Below, piece after piece: positions 7,472 to 16,658 of a stretch of DNA of 64,000 nucleotides. The stretch spans positions 16,522 through 80,521 of the forward strand of contig JAUIHP010000025.1 in NCBI GenBank assembly GCA_030431975.1, given 5' to 3'. Position 1 is the first letter of the stretch, and each line of letters opens with the position of its first letter. A program made the translations under genes and the position numbers. Under the pieces are notes generated by a model that did not search any database, had not been told where the DNA came from, and worked only from the letters and a program-made list of their open reading frames with translations. This stretch comes from a bacterium. GTDB lineage: Bacteria; Eisenbacteria; RBG-16-71-46; CAIMUX01.

Positions 7472-7885
7472 ATGAAGAGCGCGTTTCTTACGAAATCGAT
7501 CGCCCTGAGTCTCTCCATACTGCTCCTCGTCGTTCCACGCGCGACCCTGGGACCGTTCTGCTCTTGCTTCGAAGCTAGTTTCGCGTGCTGCCGAGTGGAC
7601 TCGGCTGAGACACCGCCCTCCCAATGCTGCGCCGGACTGGGAGGCCCCACCGCAGCCGCAACCTGCTGTGGACAACTCGCCCCTTCTGGCAAGGCAGTTC
7701 CGGAGGCGCTGGCCGCTAGTACCGTCAACGACTCTAGGCCTCACACCCTATCGCCTGCGCTTCAAGGCCCCGACGATGTCTCGCGGCTGCGTCGTTCGAG
7801 CCTGCGAGTCCTCGCCACCCCTGGGTCCATTGACCACGGTCCTCCCCTGCCGACCTATCTGCTCTTCTGCTCGCTTCTGATCTGA
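7472..7885 (+). CDS. Small exported Cys-rich protein of unknown function
   Basis: 137 aa from ATG 7472, chosen because MKSAFLTKSIALSLSILLLV is a proper signal peptide and GGGACGG precedes it; a GTG at 7388 in frame lies before the predicted transcript start. The mature N-terminus is unusually Cys-rich (FCSCFEASFACCRVD, SQCCAGLGG, ATCCGQL), then a Pro/Ser linker and a short hydrophobic C-terminal end. I recognise no family. As the first gene behind the sigma-54 promoter and next to periplasmic metal-binding proteins, a role in binding Cu(I) or another thiophilic metal is plausible but unproven. Confidence 0.6.
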   Translation: MKSAFLTKSIALSLSILLLVVPRATLGPFCSCFEASFACCRVDSAETPPSQCCAGLGGPTAAATCCGQLAPSGKAVPEALAASTVNDSRPHTLSPALQGPDDVSRLRRSSLRVLATPGSIDHGPPLPTYLLFCSLLI

Positions 7886-7985
7886 GGCTCCCCTCTCCAC
7901 ACCTTTTCCCCACTCAGTCGCGTAGAAGCATGTCACCTCCAACTCGACCTAGATGAACTCGTACTCCAAGAAGGAACCGAACCCT

Positions 7986-8678
7986 ATGAAACTGCATCTT
8001 CCAACCAAGACCCTCAGCGCATCGGCCCTGGCCCTGTTCCTCTTTCCCCTGGGCGCAGCCATCGCCGCACCAACCTCGAACCCGGCGACCTACCCCATTG
8101 ACACGTGCATCGTGTCTGGAGAGGCCCTCGGCGAGCATGGTGACGTCGTCATAAAGGAGTACGCCGGCAGAGAGGTTCGATTCTGCTGCAAGATGTGCGT
8201 CAAGGACTTCGAGAAAGACCAAGCTGCCTACCTTCAGAAGCTCGACCACGCCATCATCGAAGCGCAGCTTCCGGCCTACCCCCTCGAGACCTGCGTCGTC
8301 AGCGGCGAGGTCCTCGGCGGCGACATGGGCGACGTCGTCAACTCGGTCGAGGGAAACCGTCTCGTCCAGCTCTGCTGCAACTCCTGCAAGAAGGACCTTG
8401 CTGCCGACCCCGCCAAGTTTCTCCAGACACTTGACGCAGCAGTGGTCGCAGCGCAGCTCAAGGACTACCCGGCCGACGTTTGCCCCATCTCCGGCCAGAA
8501 GCTCGGAAGCATGGGGGACCCCTACAACTACGTCTTCGCAGGGCGCCTCGTTCGATTCTGTTGCGCCGGCTGCATTGGCCAGTTCAACGAGAATCCGCAA
8601 GCCGCCATGGCCAGCGTCCACGGGGGCAAGAGTCCTGGAGCCGCGCACGAACACGACCACAGCGGGCACGAGCACTAG
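7986..8678 (+). CDS. Periplasmic protein with three TRASH-like metal-binding repeats
   Basis: 230 aa, ATG 7986 preceded by AAGGAA. Signal peptide residues 1-28. Three repeats follow: 36-88, 98-150 and 161-211. Each has one Cys in a C-x-x-SG block (C41, C103, C166) and a CC-x-x-C cluster about 25 residues later (67/68/71, 130/131/134, 192/193/196), the pattern of TRASH/YHS-type metal-binding folds. The C-terminal tail HEHDHSGHEH adds a His-rich site. The likely role is periplasmic capture or delivery of copper to the neighbouring efflux system. Three tandem units in one exported protein is unusual; the domain normally occurs once. Confidence 0.7.
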   Translation: MKLHLPTKTLSASALALFLFPLGAAIAAPTSNPATYPIDTCIVSGEALGEHGDVVIKEYAGREVRFCCKMCVKDFEKDQAAYLQKLDHAIIEAQLPAYPLETCVVSGEVLGGDMGDVVNSVEGNRLVQLCCNSCKKDLAADPAKFLQTLDAAVVAAQLKDYPADVCPISGQKLGSMGDPYNYVFAGRLVRFCCAGCIGQFNENPQAAMASVHGGKSPGAAHEHDHSGHEH

Positions 8679-8691
8679 GAGACTCCAACCG

Positions 8692-9474
8692 ATGACCCGC
8701 TCGCTCTTACTTGCAGCCCTTCTCTTCGTGCTCCTTGCGGTCCCTGCATCGGCGGACCGCGAAGGCCATGGAAGCCACGAAGACCCAACACTCACCGAGA
8801 GGGAACAGGTCACGAACTCCCTCTGTCCTGTTTCGAGCGATGAACTCGTGGACCCGGGAGTGTTCACTGAGTACGAGGGCGAGCGCGTTTTCTTCTGCTG
8901 CAAGCGCTGCCGGAAGCAGTTCATCGAGAACCCCGGAGCCTATACTTCCAACCTCCCGCAGTTTGCAGGCGTTGGGCAGGTAGAGCCGCATGACCATGAG
9001 CGGGATCACGGGCTCGTAGCAGAGATCTCCTTTGGGGAGCGTGCTGTGCGCTTCGCAGGCAAGTTCCACCCGCTTACGGTCCACTTCCCGATCGCTCTTC
9101 TGATCTCCGCCCTTCTCGCCGAGCTCCTATCAGCAACCACGCGGGTTCGTCGGTTCCGTGACGCTTCGCGAGTCTTTGTCCTGTTGGGAGCACCGGCGGC
9201 GGCGCTTGCCGCAACTCTCGGCTGGGCCGCGGGGCTCAATGCCCGCTACCCCGACGAACTCGCCCAAGTCCTCACAACCCACCGCTGGCTCGGAACCGCC
9301 ACGGTGGTCCTGGCGCTCGTGACTCTCGTCGCCTCAGAGCGCTACTGGAGGCACGAAGCCGCTCGTCGGCACCTCCCTTACCTCCTGGCGTTAACTCTCA
9401 CGGCGATTCTCGTCGGCATCACTGGCCATTTCGGGGGCACGCTGATTCATGGCACGGAGCACTTCACATGGTAA
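8692..9474 (+). CDS. TRASH-like domain fused to a DUF2231 four-helix membrane domain
   Basis: 260 aa, ATG 8692, 13 bases after the preceding gene. Signal peptide 1-21, then a TRASH-like unit (C45 in LCPVSSD, FFCCKRC at 67-73), a His-rich linker (PHDHERDH at 99-106) and a DUF2231 domain from 125 onward, starting FHPLTVHFPIALL and ending GHFGGTLIHG. DUF2231 proteins are four-helix membrane proteins with paired His residues, possibly haem-binding. The fusion puts a periplasmic thiol metal site next to a putative redox membrane domain. It overlaps the outer-membrane channel gene by 7 bases. Confidence 0.75.
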   Translation: MTRSLLLAALLFVLLAVPASADREGHGSHEDPTLTEREQVTNSLCPVSSDELVDPGVFTEYEGERVFFCCKRCRKQFIENPGAYTSNLPQFAGVGQVEPHDHERDHGLVAEISFGERAVRFAGKFHPLTVHFPIALLISALLAELLSATTRVRRFRDASRVFVLLGAPAAALAATLGWAAGLNARYPDELAQVLTTHRWLGTATVVLALVTLVASERYWRHEAARRHLPYLLALTLTAILVGITGHFGGTLIHGTEHFTW

Positions 9475-10841
9475 GGCAACCGCCAACATTCACTGTGGCC
9501 ATAGCCACGGCTGGCATCCTCTTCGGGCTCACCGGATGCGCTGCCAGCAGCGAGAACGCGGCGCGAACGCGCTGGGCCGATGTCCAACACCACCGCTACC
9601 AGAGTGAGAGCTCGCAAGCGGAGGTGATTGGCGACGACACTCATGAGATCACGAGTCTCGAGGAGCTCCTCCGACTTGCTGAGTCGACGAATCCGGGGCT
9701 CCGTTCGTCGTTTGACTCTTGGACGGCCGCACTTGAGCAAGTGCCTCAAGCAAAGTCTCTTCCAGACCCAAGACTCTCCTATGCCTACTTCATAGAGTCC
9801 GTTGAGACACGAGTTGGCCCCCAGCGACAGAAGTTTGGGGTCTCACAGACCATCCCGCTCTTCGGAAAGCTCAGTCTGCGGGGTGAAGTCGCGGTGAGCG
9901 CCGCCAATGCGGCCGGCGCCCACTTCGAGGCTGCTCGCCGCGACCTCCGTTTTCGCCTGACGGAGCTCTGGAATGATCACTACTACCTGAGCCGCGCCAT
10001 CTCCGTCACGGACGAGAACGTCCGTCTTCTCACGTATCTGGAGAACGTAGCTCTCACTCAATACACCGCGGGCAAAACGTCGCATTCCGCTGTCATCCGA
10101 GCCCAGGTGGAGCTCGGGCGCTTGGAAGACCGCCTGCGGACTCTTCGCGATGAGCGAGCGCCGGTTCTGGCCGCTCTAAACGCGGAACTCGGGCGAGCTC
10201 AGGACGCGCGCATTGCGTGGCCGGACTCCATTGCCACACTCCCAGTAGCACTTTCCCAAGACGAGCTCCGAAACGCACTCCTAAGGGAGAATCCCCAACT
10301 CTCAGCCCTATCGTTCATGACAGAGAAGGCCTCAGCTGCCTCAAGGCTCGCGGGCAAGAGCCCGATTCCGGACCTCACCATCGGAGCTGAGTACATCGCC
10401 ACGGACGACGCCCGTTTCCCCGATGTTCTAGATAGCGGAAAAGACGCCGCAATCGCCAAGGCCACTTTCAACATCCCGCTTTGGCTCGGTCGCTATCGCG
10501 CAGAGAAGAACCAAGCAAAAGCGCGCCACTCCGCCGCGGAGAACACGAAGACTCAACTTCAGAATCGACTCCTCGCCGACCTCGAACGGGCTCACTTCAA
10601 GTACCGCGACGCGGAGCGACGAGTGGACCTCTACGCCTTCACTCTGCTGCCCAAGGCCAGACAGTCGCTGGAGGTGACAGAGGACTCCTTTACGACGGGT
10701 GAGACCGGCTTTCTTGATCTCGTTGATGCCCAGAGAACGCTTCTCGAGTTCGAGCTGGCATACGAGCGGGCTTTGGCTGATCGCGCAACGAAGCGCGCCA
10801 AGCTCGAGCAGATCACTGGCATTGACATCGGGAATCAGTAG
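9468..10841 (+). CDS. Outer-membrane efflux channel of the CusC/TolC family
   Basis: 457 aa. A lipoprotein-like leader (IATAGILFGLTGCAASS, lipidation Cys near residue 24) precedes a long helical protein with the repeated hairpin signature of outer-membrane factors: SLPDPRLSYAYF, AALNAELGR, and near the C-terminus TGETGFLDLVDAQRTLLEFE. Length fits CusC. It forms the trimeric outer-membrane exit duct for the RND pump encoded next. The start overlaps the previous gene by 7 bases, so translation is probably coupled. Confidence 0.9.
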   Translation: MVRQPPTFTVAIATAGILFGLTGCAASSENAARTRWADVQHHRYQSESSQAEVIGDDTHEITSLEELLRLAESTNPGLRSSFDSWTAALEQVPQAKSLPDPRLSYAYFIESVETRVGPQRQKFGVSQTIPLFGKLSLRGEVAVSAANAAGAHFEAARRDLRFRLTELWNDHYYLSRAISVTDENVRLLTYLENVALTQYTAGKTSHSAVIRAQVELGRLEDRLRTLRDERAPVLAALNAELGRAQDARIAWPDSIATLPVALSQDELRNALLRENPQLSALSFMTEKASAASRLAGKSPIPDLTIGAEYIATDDARFPDVLDSGKDAAIAKATFNIPLWLGRYRAEKNQAKARHSAAENTKTQLQNRLLADLERAHFKYRDAERRVDLYAFTLLPKARQSLEVTEDSFTTGETGFLDLVDAQRTLLEFELAYERALADRATKRAKLEQITGIDIGNQ

Positions 10842-10861
10842 GTGAGCGGAGGGATTGAGCG

Positions 10862-12730
10862 ATGAAGATCACACAGAACCGATGGGTCCGGATGGGTGGC
10901 CTCGCCGTGGCCCTATTTGCCACGTTTTTCCTCGGCCTTTCCCGCCGGAGCGGCCCGTCGGAGGGCGACCACTCGAGCCACGCTTCCGAGGAGATAGAAG
11001 CCTCCGTCTGGACTTGCTCCATGCACCCCCAGATCCAGATGCCGACTCCCGGTCTGTGCCCGATCTGTGGCATGGACCTCATCCCGCTTGCTACCGACAG
11101 CGGCGGGGCCGATGGGCCGCGCTCGCTCACGCTTTCCCCAGGTGCCCAGAAGATTGCCGAGATCCAGACCACCGCAGTCACCCGCCAAGCGGTCGAAACG
11201 ACTCTCAGGATGGTCGGCAAACTCGAAGCCGACGAGACTCGTATTCGGGAGATCTCAGCTTGGGTGCCCGGCCGTATCGACCGTCTCTACATCGACTACA
11301 CAGGGGTCCCCGTTCGATCCGGTCAGAGGCTCTTCGACCTCTACAGCCCGGAGCTCTACTCCGCCCAGGAAGAACTCCTTCAAGCGATCAAAGCCTCGGA
11401 GGCGCTAACGAGGAGTGGCCTCGAAAGCACAAGGCGCTCTGCCAACAGAACCATTGACGCTTCCCGGAAACGGCTTGAACTCTGGGGTCTGACAGCGGCT
11501 CAGATTGAGGAGATCGAGAAGCGAGGGGAGCCTTCCGACCACGTCACCATCGTTGCACCCATGAGCGGCATCGTGCTCCACAAAGATGCCGTCGAAGGCT
11601 CCTACGTTCAAACCGGCACACACGTCTTTGCCATCGCTGACCTTTCGGTCCTATGGCTGAAGCTTGATGTCTACGAATCGGACCTCGCCTGGATGGCGCT
11701 CGGCCAAGCGGTCACGTTCGAGACCGAGACCTATCCCGGCCAGAAGTTCGAGGGCACCGTCGCCTTTATCGATCCTGTGCTCGATGAGCGATCGCGTAGC
11801 GTCAAGGTCCGAATCAACGTCAGGAACCCGAACGGACGACTCAAGCCCGGCATGTTCGCCCGGGCGATCGTTAGCGCGGCAATCCAGGGCGAGGACGACA
11901 CAGCCCCGCTCGTGATTCCGGCCTCCGCACCACTTGTCACCGGCACTCGGGCTGTTGTCTACGTCGATGACCCGAACCAACCGGGCAAGTTCCATGGACG
12001 TGAAGTTGTCCTGGGACCCGAGGCGGGGGACTTCTTCGTGGTTCTCGAAGGCCTCGAGGAAGGAGAACTGGTCGTCTCCAACGGGAGCTTCAAGATCGAT
12101 AGCGCCCTCCAGATTCTCGCCAAGCAAAGCATGATGAGCCCAGAAGGAGGCGCCCCCGCCCCAGGACACCAGCATGGAGAGGGTTCACCGGGAGCCCCAA
12201 CCGAGGTCCGTCGGGAAGTCGAGGAGATAGCGGACGTTCCTCAGGAGTTTCGCGTTCAGCTCGACCAAGTCCTCGGGCGCTACTTCGCCCTGAGCAGCGC
12301 ACTCAGCCACGACGACTTCGAGGCAGCGAAGACGGCTGCCGCCGGTCTCCCCGGGGCGCTTCAGGCAGTGGACCACACTCTTTTACCCAACGTTGGACAT
12401 CTCCCATGGGGCAAGGCTCATGAACAGCTTGCGCTGGCGTCGAAGGCGATCGCCACCGCCTCCGACATCGAGACGGCACGAAAGGTCTTCTATGACCTGT
12501 CGGTGGAGATGATCGACACCGTCCGTGCCTTCCGAAGCTCTGGCAAGACACCGGTGCTCGTCTACCACTGCCCGATGGCCATGGGTGGAGCCGGGGCAGA
12601 CTGGCTCCAACCCGCCGCTGGCACGGAGAACCCCTACTACGGCTCGAAGATGTTCAAGTGCGGCTCTCAGACAGAAACGCTCATCGCGGGCTCCGACGCT
12701 GCGCCAAGCCCAGCCCACGACCATAACTAG
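10862..12730 (+). CDS. cusB: RND efflux periplasmic adaptor (CusB type) with N-terminal metal-binding domain
   Basis: 622 aa. An N-terminal anchor (residues 10-27) is followed by a heavy-metal-binding module (WTCSMHP, then CPICGMDL; C52, H55, C66, C69), a membrane-fusion-protein core with barrel-sandwich (IRLYIDY-like GRIDRLYIDYTG; IVAPMSGIVL) and beta-barrel parts, and a C-terminal DUF3347-like helical region (about 455-545) ending in YHCPMAM and a CG motif. The Met/Cys/His modules suit Cu(I) or Ag(I) delivery to the pump. Longer than E. coli CusB (about 400 aa) because of both terminal additions. It lies between the channel and pump genes with short spacers. Confidence 0.9.
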   Translation: MKITQNRWVRMGGLAVALFATFFLGLSRRSGPSEGDHSSHASEEIEASVWTCSMHPQIQMPTPGLCPICGMDLIPLATDSGGADGPRSLTLSPGAQKIAEIQTTAVTRQAVETTLRMVGKLEADETRIREISAWVPGRIDRLYIDYTGVPVRSGQRLFDLYSPELYSAQEELLQAIKASEALTRSGLESTRRSANRTIDASRKRLELWGLTAAQIEEIEKRGEPSDHVTIVAPMSGIVLHKDAVEGSYVQTGTHVFAIADLSVLWLKLDVYESDLAWMALGQAVTFETETYPGQKFEGTVAFIDPVLDERSRSVKVRINVRNPNGRLKPGMFARAIVSAAIQGEDDTAPLVIPASAPLVTGTRAVVYVDDPNQPGKFHGREVVLGPEAGDFFVVLEGLEEGELVVSNGSFKIDSALQILAKQSMMSPEGGAPAPGHQHGEGSPGAPTEVRREVEEIADVPQEFRVQLDQVLGRYFALSSALSHDDFEAAKTAAAGLPGALQAVDHTLLPNVGHLPWGKAHEQLALASKAIATASDIETARKVFYDLSVEMIDTVRAFRSSGKTPVLVYHCPMAMGGAGADWLQPAAGTENPYYGSKMFKCGSQTETLIAGSDAAPSPAHDHN

Positions 12731-12742
12731 GGAGCCGCAATC

Positions 12743-15700
12743 ATGGACCAACCGACAAACATCCTCGATCGCCTCATCCACTTCTGCCTACACCGGAAGA
12801 TCGTCGTTGTGATTCTCGTCCTCCTTACGATTGGCTGGGGCCTCATGGTCGCCCCATTCGACTGGAACCTCGGAGACGTTCCCCGTGATCCGGTGCCCGT
12901 GGATGCCATTCCCGACATTGGCGAGAACCAGCAGATCGTCTTCACCCGCTGGGAGGGACGGTCGCCGCAAGACGTCGAGGACCAGATTTCCTATCCGCTA
13001 ACCGTCGCGCTCCTCGGGATCCCTGGCATCAAGACCGTTCGGAGCTTTTCGATGTTCGGCTTCTCGAGCATCTACGTAATCTTCGAAGAGGACGTGGAGT
13101 TCTATTGGTCACGGTCTCGCATCCTGGAGAAACTCAACAGCCTCCCTGCGAGCACTCTTCCCTCGGACGTACAGCCCGCGCTCGGTCCGGACGCCACCGC
13201 GCTTGGCCAGATCTTCTGGTACACCCTCGAGGGTCGAGACCCGGAAGGGAACCCCACAGGTGGTTGGGACCTCCATGAGCTCCGAAGCGCCCAGGACTGG
13301 TACGTCCGCTACGCCCTCATGTCGGCAGAGGGCGTCAGCGAAGTCGCCTCCGTCGGTGGCTTCGTTCAGGAGTACCAGGTCGACGTCGACCCGGACGCCA
13401 TGCGTGCCTACGACGTGACCCTCGAAGAGGTCTTCGCAGCTGTCCGAATGTCCAACATCGACGTCGGCGCACGGACCATCGAGCTCAATAGTGCAGAGTA
13501 CGTCATTCGCGGCGTTGGTTTTGTGAAGAGTATCGAGGACATCGAGAGCTCGGTCATCAAGGCCTACGACAATGCTCCCGTATTTGTTCGAAACGTCGCC
13601 CGCGTGTCGCTCGGTCCAGCGCTGCGGCGTGGAGCTCTTGATAAGGCGGGTGCCGAGGCGGTCGGTGGAGTCGTCGTCGTCCGGTACGGCGAGAACCCCT
13701 TGGCAACCATCAAGGCAGTGAAGGACAAGATCGCCGAGATCGCCCCGGGACTTCCCACGAAGACCCTGCCTGACGGCACTGTCAGCCAAGTCACTGTCGT
13801 CCCCTTCTATGACCGCACTGAGCTCATACAGGAGACTTTGGGGACACTAAACACCGCCCTCACTGAAGAGATCCTCGTGACCATCATCGTGGTGCTCGTC
13901 ATGGTGATGCATCTTCGAAGTTCCATACTCATCGCTGGCCTTCTGCCGCTGGCCGTCCTCTTGTGTTTCATCGCGATGCGCGTGTTTCGCATCGACGCCA
14001 ACATCGTCGCCCTGTCCGGAATCGCCATCGCCATCGGCACCATGGTCGACATGGGCATCATCATCATCGAGAACATCCTCAAACACCTCGACAAAGCTGA
14101 CCCCGATGAGTCTCCGATACGCGTGATCTTCCGTGCGTCCAGTGAAGTCGGAAGCGCCGTTCTTACGGCCGTTGCCACCACCGTCGTTAGCTTCTTGCCC
14201 GTCTTCACAATGACTGGGCCCGAGGGAAAGCTGTTTCGGCCCCTGGCCTTTACGAAGACCTATGCTCTCGTTGCCGCTGTCCTGGTAGCCATACTCGTCA
14301 TTCCTCCCATGGCTCAGGTGCTCTTCACAGGTCAGATTCGAGCCCGAATTCTGCGTATCGGCCTCTACTCGGCGCTGGTACTCGTGGGTCTCGTCACGGC
14401 GCTCAGCGTGAGCTGGTGGGCAGGCGGCATCATCGCGCTGATCGGTGGCTACCACCTCCTCGAAAGACGCGTCCCTGAGCGCCACAGACGTCACCTCGGC
14501 CGATCTGTTAACTGGGTCGCTATCGTTGCGGTCCTTCTCTACCTGGCATCGCACTGGCTTCCCCTCGGGCCCGAAAAAGGCTTCGTTCGCAACACCATCT
14601 TCGTCACTGCGCTCATCGGTGGGCTCCTCGGAGCCCTGCTCCTCTTCCTTCGCGCCTACGGCCGAATTCTCGCGTGGGCACTCCGGCACAAGCTCCTTGC
14701 CCTCTCTGGGCCGGCCCTTATCGCCGTCATGGGTGGGATGGTCTGGCTCGGGTTCGACGCATTCTTCGGGTGGTTGCCGCAACCGGTTCGGACCTTTGGT
14801 CCAGTCTCAACTGTCGCGCACGCATTCCCAGGACTAGGCCGAGAATTTATGCCCCCGCTCGACGAGGGCTCTTACCTCTTCATGCCAACGACGATGCCGC
14901 ACGCGTCCATTGGAGAGGCGTATAACGTCCTCCAGAAACAAGACATGGCCATGCAAGGCATTCCCGAGGTCGATACTGCCGTCGGCAAGATCGGACGTGT
15001 CGAATCGCCCCTCGACCCGGCTCCGATCTCGATGATCGAGACGGTCATCAACTACAAGCCCGAGTATCTCGTCGACGAAGCTGGGCACCGCCTCCGCTTC
15101 AAGTACGACCCAGAAGAGAACGAGCTCTTCCAGGACTTGGCCGGAACTCCCGTCCCGGCTCCCGACGGGGAACCGTATGTCGTTCGAGGCACTTTCGAAC
15201 GAGACGAAAGCGGTGCCCTCATTCCCGACCCCCGGGGCAAGCCGTTTCGACTCTGGCGCCCCGCCCTTGACCCGGACTTGAACGACGGCCGTGCGGAGTG
15301 GGTCGGCATCCAGACACCTGACGATATCTGGGATGCCATCATCGACGTGACCGCCATCCCCGGCACTACGGGCGCCCCAAGGCTTCAGCCCATCGCCGCA
15401 CGCATCGTCATGCTCCAAAGCGGAATGCGCGCCCCAATGGGCATCAAAGTAAAAGGCCCCGACCTCGACACCATCGAAGCATTCGGCCTTGAGCTCGAAC
15501 GCGAACTGAAGAACATCCCAGCGGTTCAGGCCAATACGGTCATCGCTGATCGCATCGTTGGAAAGCCGTATCTCGAGATCCACATCAACCGGGAGGCCAT
15601 CGGGCGTTACGGCATCCACCTTGGCACCGTCCAAAACGTGATCGAAGTCGCGATTGGTGGCCGTCCCATCACGCGCACCGTCGAAGGCCGCGAGCGCTAC

Positions 15701-16648
15701 CCCGTACGAGTTCGCTACATGCGCGAACTTCGAGACAACATGGGCGCGCTAAAGCGCATCTTGGTGGCGGCACCCGACGGCACGCAAGTGCCGCTCGCCC
15801 AGCTAGCAGAGATTCGCTATGTCCGCGGCCCCCAAGTCATAAAGAGCGAAGATACGTTCCTCCTTGGCTACGTCATCTTCGACAAGAAGCCCGGATCCGC
15901 CGAGGTCGATGTCGTCGAACAGGCAAGTGAGTACTTGAACCAAAGGATTGCCTCTGGGGAGCTCGTCGTGCCGGCTGGAGTGAGCTACTCCTTCGCGGGA
16001 AGCTATGAGAACCAGATTCGAGCCCAAAAGAAGCTCTCGGTGATCCTCCCGCTCGCTCTTGCGGTCATCTTTCTCATCCTCTACTTCCAGTTCAACTCCG
16101 TCGTCACCACGGCCCTAATCTTCTCTGGCATCGCTGTCGCCTGGGGAGGCGGTTTCGTCATGATCTGGCTCTATGGTCAGCCGTGGTTTCTTGACTTCAG
16201 CGTCTTCGGTACCTCGATGCAGCAGCTCTTCCAGGTGCACCCACTCAATCTCAGTGTGGCGGTCTGGGTAGGCTTCCTTGCCCTGTTCGGAATTGCCACC
16301 GATGACGGCGTCATCATGGGCACCTATCTCGACCAGACCTTCCGCAAGAACACACCAACAACAGTGGAGGCCATCCGCGCGGCCACTCTCGAGGCGGGAC
16401 GCCGGCGCATTCGGCCATGCCTCATGACGGTTGCCACTACCATCCTTGCCCTCATCCCGGTACTCACGTCCACCGGTCGTGGCTCAGACATCATGGTCCC
16501 GATGGCAATCCCTTCGATTGGTGGGATGGCCTTCGTGGTGCTCACGACATTCACCGTTCCAGTCCTCTACGCCGCCGTAGCCGAGTGGAAACTCGCTCTC
16601 AGCCGCCAGGAAGGCCCTTCCTTGGACCTCGCACCCCAGGAGTCGTAG
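12743..16648 (+). CDS. cusA: RND heavy-metal efflux pump (CusA type)
   Basis: 1301 aa inner-membrane proton-driven pump. It shows heavy-metal RND signatures: [12 protein letters not shown] near the start, [16 protein letters not shown], the charged TM4 block ([18 protein letters not shown]), and [20 protein letters not shown] in the second periplasmic part. It is about 250 residues longer than the usual ~1050. Extra sequence lies around residues 530-660 (several additional hydrophobic segments between the two halves) and around 780-870 (a polar periplasmic insertion). Similar long CusA forms are known from FCB-group bacteria. Substrate is most likely Cu(I)/Ag(I), judged from the neighbours. 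Confidence 0.92.
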   Translation: MDQPTNILDRLIHFCLHRKIVVVILVLLTIGWGLMVAPFDWNLGDVPRDPVPVDAIPDIGENQQIVFTRWEGRSPQDVEDQISYPLTVALLGIPGIKTVRSFSMFGFSSIYVIFEEDVEFYWSRSRILEKLNSLPASTLPSDVQPALGPDATALGQIFWYTLEGRDPEGNPTGGWDLHELRSAQDWYVRYALMSAEGVSEVASVGGFVQEYQVDVDPDAMRAYDVTLEEVFAAVRMSNIDVGARTIELNSAEYVIRGVGFVKSIEDIESSVIKAYDNAPVFVRNVARVSLGPALRRGALDKAGAEAVGGVVVVRYGENPLATIKAVKDKIAEIAPGLPTKTLPDGTVSQVTVVPFYDRTELIQETLGTLNTALTEEILVTIIVVLVMVMHLRSSILIAGLLPLAVLLCFIAMRVFRIDANIVALSGIAIAIGTMVDMGIIIIENILKHLDKADPDESPIRVIFRASSEVGSAVLTAVATTVVSFLPVFTMTGPEGKLFRPLAFTKTYALVAAVLVAILVIPPMAQVLFTGQIRARILRIGLYSALVLVGLVTALSVSWWAGGIIALIGGYHLLERRVPERHRRHLGRSVNWVAIVAVLLYLASHWLPLGPEKGFVRNTIFVTALIGGLLGALLLFLRAYGRILAWALRHKLLALSGPALIAVMGGMVWLGFDAFFGWLPQPVRTFGPVSTVAHAFPGLGREFMPPLDEGSYLFMPTTMPHASIGEAYNVLQKQDMAMQGIPEVDTAVGKIGRVESPLDPAPISMIETVINYKPEYLVDEAGHRLRFKYDPEENELFQDLAGTPVPAPDGEPYVVRGTFERDESGALIPDPRGKPFRLWRPALDPDLNDGRAEWVGIQTPDDIWDAIIDVTAIPGTTGAPRLQPIAARIVMLQSGMRAPMGIKVKGPDLDTIEAFGLELERELKNIPAVQANTVIADRIVGKPYLEIHINREAIGRYGIHLGTVQNVIEVAIGGRPITRTVEGRERYPVRVRYMRELRDNMGALKRILVAAPDGTQVPLAQLAEIRYVRGPQVIKSEDTFLLGYVIFDKKPGSAEVDVVEQASEYLNQRIASGELVVPAGVSYSFAGSYENQIRAQKKLSVILPLALAVIFLILYFQFNSVVTTALIFSGIAVAWGGGFVMIWLYGQPWFLDFSVFGTSMQQLFQVHPLNLSVAVWVGFLALFGIATDDGVIMGTYLDQTFRKNTPTTVEAIRAATLEAGRRRIRPCLMTVATTILALIPVLTSTGRGSDIMVPMAIPSIGGMAFVVLTTFTVPVLYAAVAEWKLALSRQEGPSLDLAPQES

Positions 16649-16658
16649 GAGAATCGTG

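Noticed and set aside
13847..14782. Minus-strand frame of 311 codons inside the pump gene
   Set aside because: Composition (His/Asp/Glu-rich) is the mirror of a membrane protein gene; it is a shadow of cusA.
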